12,686 nucleotides of DNA from Candidatus Fermentibacterota bacterium (GTDB taxonomy: Bacteria; JAFGKV01). The notes below the pieces were generated by a model. It ran no database searches. It was given only the letters and a program-made list of their open reading frames with translations, and was not told the origin of the DNA. The position numbers and the translations under genes were made by a program. The DNA lies in assembly GCA_016928395.1 (NCBI GenBank), contig JAFGKV010000214.1, positions 1 through 12,686 of the forward strand. Reading direction: 5' to 3'. Positions 1 through 6,272 of this stretch are shown piece after piece; within the stretch, counting starts at the first letter, position 1, and each line of letters starts with the position of its first letter.

Positions 1-22
1 CGGAGGAATGAGGAGCCCGAAT

Positions 23-107
23 GTCATCACCCGGCTTGACCGGGTGATCCAGGACTCGGCCGAGATGCTCCTGCCTGGATTGCCCGAACGAGTCGGGCAA
101 TGACGGG
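23..107. repeat. Dispersed multi-stem repeat element A, copy 1
   Basis: A 76-nt core (26-101) is matched without gaps by a second copy at 9529-9604, with 67 of 76 positions identical by eye. It contains a 9-bp stem (26-34 with 40-48, loop CTTGA), a short CCAG/CTGG pairing (49-52 with 75-78) around the palindrome CTCGGCCGAG (55-64), and a second 9-bp stem (79-87 with 93-101, loop ACGAG). A GACGGGG tail follows in both copies. The hairpins resemble palindromic intergenic repeats common in alphaproteobacteria and other high-GC genomes; that comparison is from memory. No protein coding is evident here. Confidence 0.85.
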
Positions 108-152
108 GGAGGTGTGGAAGTTGCACCATGTATCGTCCGGGCACGCCCGGGG

Positions 153-333
153 CCCCCACTTGTTTGAGAGTCCGCCTTCAAAGGGCTCGTGATGAACCGC
201 ATCAGGCTGTAGCCCCGTCGCTCTGCGACGTGTCGCCCGGCGCAGAGCGACGGGGCTACAACTCAGCGTACTCTCAACTCCGAAAGACCTGAGTGCGCCC
301 GCGCCCTCAGAGGCCGCACTGAACCCTGAGGAC
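153..333. repeat. Mosaic intergenic repeat cluster, copy B0
   Basis: This region fills the space just beyond the 3' end of the Fe-S protein gene. Its left edge (CTTGTTTGAG) resembles the start of cluster B1, and its right part (TACTCTCAAC, then a 25-nt exact match at 305-329 to 6216-6240) resembles the end of B1. The middle differs from the other copies and holds a 20-bp inverted repeat. It ends with the heptamer TGAACCC followed by TGAGGAC. It is probably a mosaic of short mobile or expandable repeats rather than a coding region. Confidence 0.75.
208..260. repeat. Perfect 20-bp inverted repeat with 13-nt loop
   Basis: The left arm 208-227 (TGTAGCCCCGTCGCTCTGCG) is exactly complementary to the right arm 241-260, with a 13-nt spacer (228-240). 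It lies about 90 bp beyond the stop codon of the Fe-S protein gene. Transcribed, it would form a very stable hairpin. There is no T-run after it on either strand, so a classical intrinsic terminator is not supported. A dispersed palindromic element is the likelier reading, although it could still act as a transcript-end stabiliser. Confidence 0.9.
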
Positions 334-352
334 TGGCGAGGCCGTCAGGGCC

Positions 353-1435
353 CTAACCCCTGGCGCGGTCCCGCTGGGCCGCCTGGGCGTCAGTGATGAC
401 GCGCCACGTGTCCTCGAGAGTCTCTGGAACCCGGCTGGCATCGGCCTCGGGCTTGCGCACCAGCGTCAATGCGCCGGTCGGGCAGGTTGTGACGCACAGG
501 CCACACCCTATGCAGCGTTCGGCGCTGTACTCAATCTGGCCATCAGCAACCGCAAGGGCCTGCATCTGGCACCGGTCCACGCAGATAAAGCAGCCGCTGC
601 AGAGCGTGGCCTCGAACTGGGCGAGAAACGAACTCACCACCGCGTCCGCGGGTCGCCGGCGATGCTTCAGACCTTGGAGAATCCCGCAGCAGCAACCACA
701 ACAGCAACAGATGAAGGCGATCTCCCTGGAGTTGCTCGGCTGCAGCACCAAACCAGCGTCATTGGCAGCCGTGAGGATCTGTCGAACCTCCGCCAGATCG
801 ATCGCCCGTGCCCTCCCGGTACGAACATAGTAGTCAGCCCAGTCACCGAACACCAGGCAGGTTTCCTCTGGCGCATCGCAGCCGCGGCCGCTCAGCGTGG
901 CCTCCTTGCGGCAGATGCAGTGTGCCACTGCGAAGCGATCCTGGGCAGCCAACAACCCCTCGATGTGGTCGTAGGCCAAGACCTCCCGCTGCGTAGCAAT
1001 GCTGGCCTCGACGGGAATGGTACGCATCTGGGGAATGGTCCGGACAGGGGCCCTCCGCTTGAGGGTGCCCCAGTACTCATTCAGATCCCCTATCAATGCC
1101 CCATCGAGGTTGTTCACCTGGAACTCGTAGATGCCGACCACGAAAGGAGCGGCCTGGTAGAGCACGGAACCCTGCGGTGGTTTCACCGAGAAGATCAGCC
1201 CTTTCTGGGCCATCTGCTCCAAACGCGGCTCGACTTCAGAGAGCGGCAAGACCACCCGGCGGGCAATCACTGCGGGCTCCGCCCTCTCCAGGGTGACGTG
1301 GACGGCCAGGGCAGCCTCCTCAGGAGTGAACAGCCTCTTCAGGAGCGGAAGCTCGGCGCCGGTCTTGCTGGGCGGGAATCCGCCGGGAAGGCGATCCAGG
1401 TGCTCTGCCAATGCGCGGTAGAGATCATCATTCAT
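353..1435 (-). CDS. Cysteine-rich 4Fe-4S binding protein with N-terminal helix-turn-helix-like region
   Basis: This 360-residue, probably cytoplasmic protein should carry several Fe-S clusters and take part in electron transfer; its partner is unknown. Residues 34-110 resemble the winged-helix-like N-terminus of this family. The central module has HCICR (C173, C175), C186 and C193, then FICCCCGCCCG (242-251) with seven cysteines in nine residues. The C-terminal domain is a bacterial ferredoxin pair: CxxCxxCxxxC at 279-289 and at 308-318, the second ending CP and the first CQ. From memory, relatives often read CNCCxCCCG at the central motif, so four leading cysteines is a variant. The ATG start is preceded by GAGG with a 5-nt spacer. 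It lies 148 bp downstream of the carboxypeptidase on the same strand. The Fe-S assignment is firm; the physiological role is not known. Confidence 0.85.
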   Translation of the reverse strand: MNDDLYRALAEHLDRLPGGFPPSKTGAELPLLKRLFTPEEAALAVHVTLERAEPAVIARRVVLPLSEVEPRLEQMAQKGLIFSVKPPQGSVLYQAAPFVVGIYEFQVNNLDGALIGDLNEYWGTLKRRAPVRTIPQMRTIPVEASIATQREVLAYDHIEGLLAAQDRFAVAHCICRKEATLSGRGCDAPEETCLVFGDWADYYVRTGRARAIDLAEVRQILTAANDAGLVLQPSNSREIAFICCCCGCCCGILQGLKHRRRPADAVVSSFLAQFEATLCSGCFICVDRCQMQALAVADGQIEYSAERCIGCGLCVTTCPTGALTLVRKPEADASRVPETLEDTWRVITDAQAAQRDRARG

Positions 1436-1472
1436 GGGGGCCTCGTCGGTGGAAGACTGGGAGGGTCATTGT

Positions 1473-1498
1473 CCAGGAGGTCGGGAAAACCTTCCTGG
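1473..1498 (-). other. Imperfect hairpin between carboxypeptidase and Fe-S protein genes
   Basis: CCAGGAGG (1473-1480) pairs with CCTTCCTGG (1490-1498) if one base is bulged, across a 9-nt loop. It lies in the 148-bp gap on the transcribed strand. No T-run follows, so this could be a weak terminator, an mRNA-end structure or chance. Confidence 0.25.
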
Positions 1499-1583
1499 CC
1501 CGGTGGATGGTTGGCAATCCCGATGCGAAAGCCTCGCGCCGGTCATACACTGGCGCACACCGCCCTCGTCCTTACGCTCCCCA

Positions 1584-4253
1584 TCAGTCGATCAGCACGA
1601 GCACACGCGTGGTGACGAGACTCGGTGTCGAGAGGCGGGCGAGGTAGACGCCGGGGCCGCAGCGCGTCCCGTCGTCGGTGAGTCCGTCCCAGATCGTGCG
1701 GTGGAGGCCGGCGGGGAAGTCGGCGTCAGCAGGCGTTGCGACCAGGTGGCCCGCCAGGTCATGAATCGTGAGAGTCGCTTCGGACGGGTGGGCAAGATGG
1801 AAGCCGAGGACGGTCCGCCCATGAGAAGGGAGGGGGAACGTAGCCAGGTAGGTGGGCAAGAAATCCGCCTCCTCAGACGGCCCGAGGCCCACGCCAAAGC
1901 GCCACGCCGGGCTCAGCAGGCCGCGCTCGGTCCCGTCGAACGCGAAGGCGCGCCACCAGAACACGCCTTGGCCGGGAAGCTGAGGACTCCATGATCCCGC
2001 GCCGTCTGCCACCTGAATTTCGCCCGAGGCCGCTATGAGCATCGTGAGCAGGGAATCACCGTACAGGAAAAACCCGCATGTCAGGGAGTCGCCATCGGGA
2101 TCGGGACTGACTGCGACCGAAAGAACCGGCAGTACCACTAGGGAGCCGTCGGGGGGGTTGAGGGGAGTCGGCGGCCCCGGCGGCGTGTTGCCCGGGGTCG
2201 GGCCGGCAATCTGCACATCATCGATATGCCACCCGTCGGCAGTGATGGACACGTCGGTCTCGAGACGAAACCGAAGGAGAAAGGAGGTCGACCCCTGGAA
2301 TTGATCCAAACCATGGGCAACCTGGCGCCACGGGGCACTCCCGCTGTACTGGGGCCCAAGCTGCCGCCATGCGGCCCCGCCATCGCCGGAGGCTTCGACA
2401 ATGCAGTGGTCATATCCCTCCTCGGTGCTGTAGCGATGCCAGAACGAGAGCTCTGCTCCCGGCACCGACGAGAGATCCACCGCATGGGCGAGGCGAACCG
2501 CGGAATCGGCGTAGTTTTCATAGGAGGCACCGGGGGAATCTGTCAGCGAGGTAACAGGTGAGTTCGCGTCTTCCACCGTCAGGCCCCAGGATCCCTCGGG
2601 GACCCAGGCGCCCAAATCACCCTCGAAGTCATCGAAGAAGAGCGCCGGTGGGCGCCCCACCCTAAACCGCACACGTTCCTCGCCCACAAAACCAGAGGTG
2701 TGTGCACGAACTATCATGGTGATGATATGGCCCTGGGGGGCCGAATCGTCAACGCTGAACACGATATCAGAGCACTGCACGGTATCCTGGGCTGCCAGCC
2801 CGGGGATGGCAGCACCGGGAGTATGTAGCAGCACGTAGGCATCATCGGTCGTGAGCGAGATGGTCCCGGGGGAAGCGGAAGCGGTTACCGCCCGATTCTC
2901 CATGGCGAAGGTCACGCGGATGGTCTCGCCGGGGTCGATTCGCCCGTCGCCATTGCCGCCGCCAATGCCCCAATCCGCCACCGCAAGCCATATCCCTGCG
3001 CTCTGGGACGCGTGGAGCAACGGCGCCCGGCACTCCTCGATCAGAGCGGGCACTTCATGCTCGGCAGGCCAGAAGCCCGAGCCGCCGATTTCAATGGTCG
3101 ACGAGATGATGCGGTTCTTGGCCTCCGTATCTCCGTAGGCATAGTCGGTGGTCATGCCACTACACAGGTACAGCACCTCGGCAGGCTGGGCCACCGCATA
3201 GCCATTGTCGGCGCTGAGCCGGCGCGCCCAAGTGCGCAGGAGATCGTCATCGGGAGCGGGGGCACTGGTGTAGCCCCAGGGGATGAGCGCAGCGCCGAGA
3301 AACGAGTGCATGGAGAGGTGGGTCACGAGTCTGCGGGATACCATGAACGCGATGATGGCTTGGGTCTCAGGCTCCGACGAAGGGGCCGGCCCGCGATACA
3401 CATTGCTGGCCGGATCCGCGGATGACCCGTCGTCCCGGCCCCACTCATAGGAATAGTTGCGGTTGAGGTCGACGCCGAATGTCCCGTTCCCATTGTCTCG
3501 GCGGTTCTTGCGCCACATGCCCCCGCCCTGGGGATTGACCTGTTCGTTGTAGACCATGCCGTCAGGATTGACCACGGGAACAAGGAAGATCTGCCGCTGG
3601 TCCACCACGGCACGTATCTCAGGATCATCGTCGTAGCCAGAGCAGAGAAGACGCGCAAAGTCAAGAATGGTCTCGACAGACATCACCTCCCGCGCGTGGT
3701 GGAGGCCATCGATGAGGATTTCGGGCTCGTCTTCATCGAGGTGTGGGTTGTCGCTTATCTTCAGCGCCCAGATGGGGCGACCCTCGTGGCTAGTGCCCAA
3801 AGAGAACGGCGCGGCGGTGATGGCCGGGCACGCGGCATGCACGCTGTCCAACAAGGCTTTCGCCTCGGCAAGCGTGTGGTAGATCCCCCATGCCGGGCCG
3901 CGGATCCCCGCGGCGTAGCGAGCTTCAAGGTCCTCGATCTCCACGTGGACGGCGTACCCTGACCCACGCAACCGATGTAGGGTGGCCGGATCGGTTACAA
4001 TCCAGCAGATGTCTCCCTTCCTACCGATCACATCAATGCCAGAAGTCACCGGCAGCGGATCCGTTGTCTCGATCCGCGCCTGGACATGCCGTGCGTGCGC
4101 GGCGCCGCAGAAGGCAGCTGCACCGAGACTGATCAGCGCCCAGGCGATGGGGAGCGGGCATCGGCCCCAGAAACGAAGCCCGCCGGCCCCGGATGGACTG
4201 CTCAGCCTTCCACCTTGTCCCACGCCTCCGGGATCTCTGCGGGAAACGACCAC
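1584..4253 (-). CDS. Secreted M14 zinc carboxypeptidase with MAM-like, Ig-like and FlgD-like C-terminal domains
   Basis: An 889-residue exported peptidase predicted to remove C-terminal residues from peptides outside the cytoplasm. Residues 34-54 form a signal-peptide core ending AHA. The M14 domain spans about 120-425. Zinc ligands are H186 and E189 (HARE) and H316 (SMHSF); N264-R265 (DLNRN) is the substrate-binding pair, Y362 lies in the YxxSG segment, and E388 (TIEIG) is the general base, so the active site looks intact. An Ig-like stretch (430-535), an MAM/immune-inhibitor-A-like jelly roll (538-683), a second Ig/FN3-like domain (690-788) and a FlgD-like domain (about 800-889) follow. The last resembles C-terminal domains of secreted FCB-group proteins. 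The longest start is GTG at 4253, overlapping the upstream gene by 52 bp. GTG at 4223 or CTG at 4205 would give a more normal signal peptide. Confidence 0.93.
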   Translation of the reverse strand: MVVSRRDPGGVGQGGRLSSPSGAGGLRFWGRCPLPIAWALISLGAAAFCGAAHARHVQARIETTDPLPVTSGIDVIGRKGDICWIVTDPATLHRLRGSGYAVHVEIEDLEARYAAGIRGPAWGIYHTLAEAKALLDSVHAACPAITAAPFSLGTSHEGRPIWALKISDNPHLDEDEPEILIDGLHHAREVMSVETILDFARLLCSGYDDDPEIRAVVDQRQIFLVPVVNPDGMVYNEQVNPQGGGMWRKNRRDNGNGTFGVDLNRNYSYEWGRDDGSSADPASNVYRGPAPSSEPETQAIIAFMVSRRLVTHLSMHSFLGAALIPWGYTSAPAPDDDLLRTWARRLSADNGYAVAQPAEVLYLCSGMTTDYAYGDTEAKNRIISSTIEIGGSGFWPAEHEVPALIEECRAPLLHASQSAGIWLAVADWGIGGGNGDGRIDPGETIRVTFAMENRAVTASASPGTISLTTDDAYVLLHTPGAAIPGLAAQDTVQCSDIVFSVDDSAPQGHIITMIVRAHTSGFVGEERVRFRVGRPPALFFDDFEGDLGAWVPEGSWGLTVEDANSPVTSLTDSPGASYENYADSAVRLAHAVDLSSVPGAELSFWHRYSTEEGYDHCIVEASGDGGAAWRQLGPQYSGSAPWRQVAHGLDQFQGSTSFLLRFRLETDVSITADGWHIDDVQIAGPTPGNTPPGPPTPLNPPDGSLVVLPVLSVAVSPDPDGDSLTCGFFLYGDSLLTMLIAASGEIQVADGAGSWSPQLPGQGVFWWRAFAFDGTERGLLSPAWRFGVGLGPSEEADFLPTYLATFPLPSHGRTVLGFHLAHPSEATLTIHDLAGHLVATPADADFPAGLHRTIWDGLTDDGTRCGPGVYLARLSTPSLVTTRVLVLID

Positions 4254-5026
4254 AAGCGCAGCCTGTTACGATCACCGGCGTACAGCCCACCGCACCCAGC
4301 CTGGTAGCCGACCCAAGCGCGAAGGGCCACATTGTTGAGGCAGTTCTCCGTGACGATGGTCTTCGTCTTCTTCTCGGGCTCGCTCTCGAGGAGGGCACGG
4401 GCATCGGTGAACCGGCTCTCTGCGGCCAGATGCGCCGGATCTGAATTCAGCTCCGCGAAAGCGATCTGCCGGAAGATCTTGCCCGGCCGATGGGTGGCAT
4501 ACCATGCATACTCGGCGGGAGTCAGGCTGGAAAGCACGATGAACTCGATGGGCGAGAGCACCATGTAGAGACGGGGCGTACGCGCCACTGAGCCTCTCGC
4601 GCCGATGGCGTGGGCGACCTCGTCGGGCGTCATGTGTTCGTGACACTCATGCGTGGCATACTGCGCAACCTCTCCGCCGGGATTAAGCTCCAAGACCTGG
4701 CCGCCTGTCTTCACCAGGAAGCAGCGGCGATGGGCATCCAGGGGCGTACAAGAGAATCCATTGTTGGACAGGGCGGTCTTGGTACGTGAACCGGCCTCCA
4801 GTGCCGCCAAAGCATCGTGGGTGTCGCGCTTCGGATCACGCCAGCCACCTTCGTCAAGGTAGGAAAAGAGCGGCATCGCACCCTCGATGGCCAAGTCAAA
4901 GAAAACAGACCTTCCCCTGAAGTACTTGCCGGAGCCCGGGCTCTTATGTCGCGCCAAGCCCTCTATACCCAGACTCGTAGCTACGACGAACCCCTGTGGG
5001 ATCGAGAGTACAAGATTCTGTGACAT
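4202..5026 (-). CDS. Unrecognised 274-residue protein, middle gene of the lipoprotein-carboxypeptidase cluster
   Basis: I do not recognise this family. The ATG at 5026 is chosen because AAAGGAG lies 6 nt upstream; an in-frame GTG at 5047 would add seven residues but lacks that spacing. There is no signal peptide or membrane segment, so it should be cytoplasmic unless exported unconventionally. A His-rich cluster, HECHEH (126-131), could bind metal but is not an HExxH zincin motif. Five cysteines (93, 102, 128, 229, 245) are present, two of them near the C-terminus in ENCLNN and AGCGGLYAG. Its start lies 27 bp after the lipoprotein stop, and its stop overlaps or touches the carboxypeptidase start, so the three genes are probably one transcription unit. 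Coding is supported by the long open frame, the good ribosome site and the neighbour spacing. No function is proposed. Confidence 0.8.
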   Translation of the reverse strand: MSQNLVLSIPQGFVVATSLGIEGLARHKSPGSGKYFRGRSVFFDLAIEGAMPLFSYLDEGGWRDPKRDTHDALAALEAGSRTKTALSNNGFSCTPLDAHRRCFLVKTGGQVLELNPGGEVAQYATHECHEHMTPDEVAHAIGARGSVARTPRLYMVLSPIEFIVLSSLTPAEYAWYATHRPGKIFRQIAFAELNSDPAHLAAESRFTDARALLESEPEKKTKTIVTENCLNNVALRAWVGYQAGCGGLYAGDRNRLRLWSFPAEIPEAWDKVEG

Positions 5027-5032
5027 GGTGTG

Positions 5033-5039
5033 CTCCTTT
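5033..5039 (-). promoter_or_regulatory. Ribosome binding site deciding the start at 5026
   Basis: AAAGGAG on the minus strand, 6 nt before ATG 5026. The lipoprotein gene uses the same sequence and spacing, which supports this start over the upstream GTG. Confidence 0.8.
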
Positions 5040-5053
5040 GTGTTCACCGTGAG

Positions 5054-5572
5054 CTATTCTACCCGCACCCCCAGAACGGTGCACTGCACTTCCCCTTCGT
5101 GAACCGGAATCTGGGGGGTCTGGCGGGAAGCGCGCATGGGGTTCTGGGCCAGCGACACTGTGATGAGCCGCTGAGCAGGGCCTAGCTTCCGAACCTGCGC
5201 GAAGCGAAGGGAATGAGTTGCCGAAAGCTCGCCGCCGCGGTAGAAGCGGGCCGATACCGTTGCCCACGCAAGCGAAGGCGGTCTCCCCAGGGCCTTCTCC
5301 GTCTCACGCCACACTGCAATAGCGTCGTCCGAGAGGCTGATGGTGACGCGGATGCTGTCAGGATCAACCCGAAAATCCTCGAATACCAAGCCTGCGTTCT
5401 CCACCAACTCCATCTCCAGGGCGTCAAACGCCCGCTTTGCTTCGGCCCGTTGTGTCATCTGCCGTCCCGCGTCGGGGAGTGTGCTCGCATCCTCCTTCCT
5501 CGAATCACCACCACAAGAAAGCAGGGAGGAGAGCAACACGGCCACGATGGGAAGGCTCACGAGCCTGAACAT
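5054..5572 (-). CDS. Putative lipoprotein, first gene of the carboxypeptidase cluster
   Basis: A 172-residue protein with a lipoprotein signal: FRLVSLPIVAVLLSSLLSC, lipobox LLSC with the lipidated Cys at 20, followed by GGDSRKED. The mature part, about 150 residues, is mainly soluble, with a charged helical segment at roughly 38-60 (QRAEAKRAFDALEMELVENA) and then alternating strand-like stretches. I recognise no domain. The residues after Cys20 (GG) do not match the E. coli inner-membrane retention signal, so an outer-membrane or surface location is possible. ATG 5572 is preceded by AAAGGAG with a 6-nt spacer. The next gene begins 27 bp after its stop on the same strand. The lipoprotein call is strong; the role is unknown. 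Confidence 0.85.
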   Translation of the reverse strand: MFRLVSLPIVAVLLSSLLSCGGDSRKEDASTLPDAGRQMTQRAEAKRAFDALEMELVENAGLVFEDFRVDPDSIRVTISLSDDAIAVWRETEKALGRPPSLAWATVSARFYRGGELSATHSLRFAQVRKLGPAQRLITVSLAQNPMRASRQTPQIPVHEGEVQCTVLGVRVE

Positions 5573-5578
5573 GGCAGA

Positions 5579-5585
5579 CTCCTTT
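5579..5585 (-). promoter_or_regulatory. Ribosome binding site of the lipoprotein gene
   Basis: AAAGGAG on the minus strand, 6 nt before ATG 5572. It fixes the start so that the lipoprotein signal begins with MFRLVS. Confidence 0.8.
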
Positions 5586-5895
5586 CAACCAGCATCTAGA
5601 TGAACACCCGAGAATATCGAGGATTGAGCATCACAAAGAGAGCAGATATGGCCAAACGCGTCAAGGTTTTCCTCCCCCTCAACTGCCTGGGTGACCCATC
5701 TGGTGTCCCTATGGGGCATGGGGCGGTGGCACGGGCCCCTGAGATAGTACCCTATGCCAAGATCCGAGGATCAGCCATCATCGACGGGGACTTCCGGACA
5801 TCAACCTCATGCCGGCGCGAGCGTCAATTGCTTGCATATCGGCGCAAAGAGGAGGAGCATTGGGATCCAGGACAGTCGGCCTCGCCAGTCCGGGC
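5586..5895. other. Upstream region of the lipoprotein operon, no gene seen
   Basis: This lies between the lipoprotein start and repeat cluster B1. It should hold the operon promoter on the minus strand. A -35-like TTGACG is present (complement of 5659-5664), but I see no good -10 at 16-18 bp from it; TATTCT nearer the gene lacks a good -35. A plus-strand open frame crosses the region into the repeats and is judged spurious. No RNA gene was recognised. Confidence 0.4.
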
Positions 5896-6077
5896 TTGTT
5901 TGAGGGAACATGCAAACCTCATAGACGCACACGTACTCGTACACGCCCTCGACTGCCCCAGCTCGTCGATTACGAGTACGACAACGACAACGATAGCGAC
6001 CCCGCGCCGCCGACGGGCGACCAGGGACGATCGCCCCTACCACGGCAACGGTTTCTCGTCGCGCTGGGCGGGCCTGA

Positions 6078-6161
6078 TAGCTGAGGGCCGATAGTTGACA
6101 GCCGATAGCTGACAGCCGATAGCTGACAGCCGATAGCTGACAGCCGATAGCTGACAGCCGA
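6078..6161. repeat. Tandem 14-mer array, six units, made of paired heptamers
   Basis: There are four perfect units of TAGCTGACAGCCGA (6106-6161), one near-perfect unit (6092-6105, TAGTTGACAGCCGA) and one degenerate unit (6078-6091, TAGCTGAGGGCCGA). Each unit is two heptamers of the form YAGCYGA. The 14-nt period is not a multiple of three, so reading frames through it are not conserved. It is probably length-variable between strains. Confidence 0.95.
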
Positions 6162-6230
6162 GAGCCAACTGCCGGCCGTACTCTCAACCCTGAGAATTCT
6201 GAGGGAGCCCGGCGTCCTCAGAGGCCGCAC

Positions 6231-6244
6231 TGAACCCTGAACCC
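6231..6244. repeat. Tandem TGAACCC heptamers, two units
   Basis: Two exact TGAACCC units lie at the end of cluster B1, next to the 3' end of dsbD. Related heptamers are at 320-333, 9651-9671 and 9993-10013. Confidence 0.7.
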
Positions 6245-6272
6245 TATACCCCGTCCATCGCGAGCGGCCACG

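Larger units (their letters stand above)
5896..6247. repeat. Mosaic intergenic repeat cluster, copy B1
   Basis: This cluster aligns in order, with gaps, to B2 (9672-10013). Shared blocks include GAACATGCAAA, CTCGACTGCCC, a GCTCGTCGATTACGA block followed by TACGACAACGA, CGCCCCTAC, a GCGCTGGGCGGGCCTGA block, and TACTCTC. Its right end is an exact 25-nt match to B0. Internal parts are period-6 NCGANN tracts (about 5967-6001), a 10-bp inverted repeat (5932-5941 with 5971-5980), a GGGCGA/TCGCCC pairing, a 14-mer array (6078-6161) and tandem TGAACCC units (6231-6244). It ends about 25 bp from the stop of dsbD. Confidence 0.85.

Noticed and set aside
662-1615. Long plus-strand open frame (317 codons) opposite the Fe-S protein gene
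   Set aside because: It lies antisense to a well-supported Fe-S gene, shows no recognisable domain, and open antisense frames are common in GC-rich DNA.
4574-4652. HExxH zinc-protease motif in the unrecognised protein
   Set aside because: The residues are HECHEH; the third ligand position required by HExxH is Glu, so the motif is not met.
5600-6094. Plus-strand open frame of 164 codons upstream of the lipoprotein gene
   Set aside because: Its second half is the repeat cluster B1 translated (Thr-rich and Arg-rich runs), it has no good ribosome site, and it opposes the likely operon promoter.
6078-6161. Possible CRISPR array
   Set aside because: The units are contiguous 14-mers with no unique spacers, and no cas gene is present.
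5807-6230. Minus-strand frames with repeated LSAIGCQLSAVSYR-type sequence
   Set aside because: These are translations of the 14-mer DNA array. The 14-nt period shifts frame each unit, so the protein repeat is a by-product.
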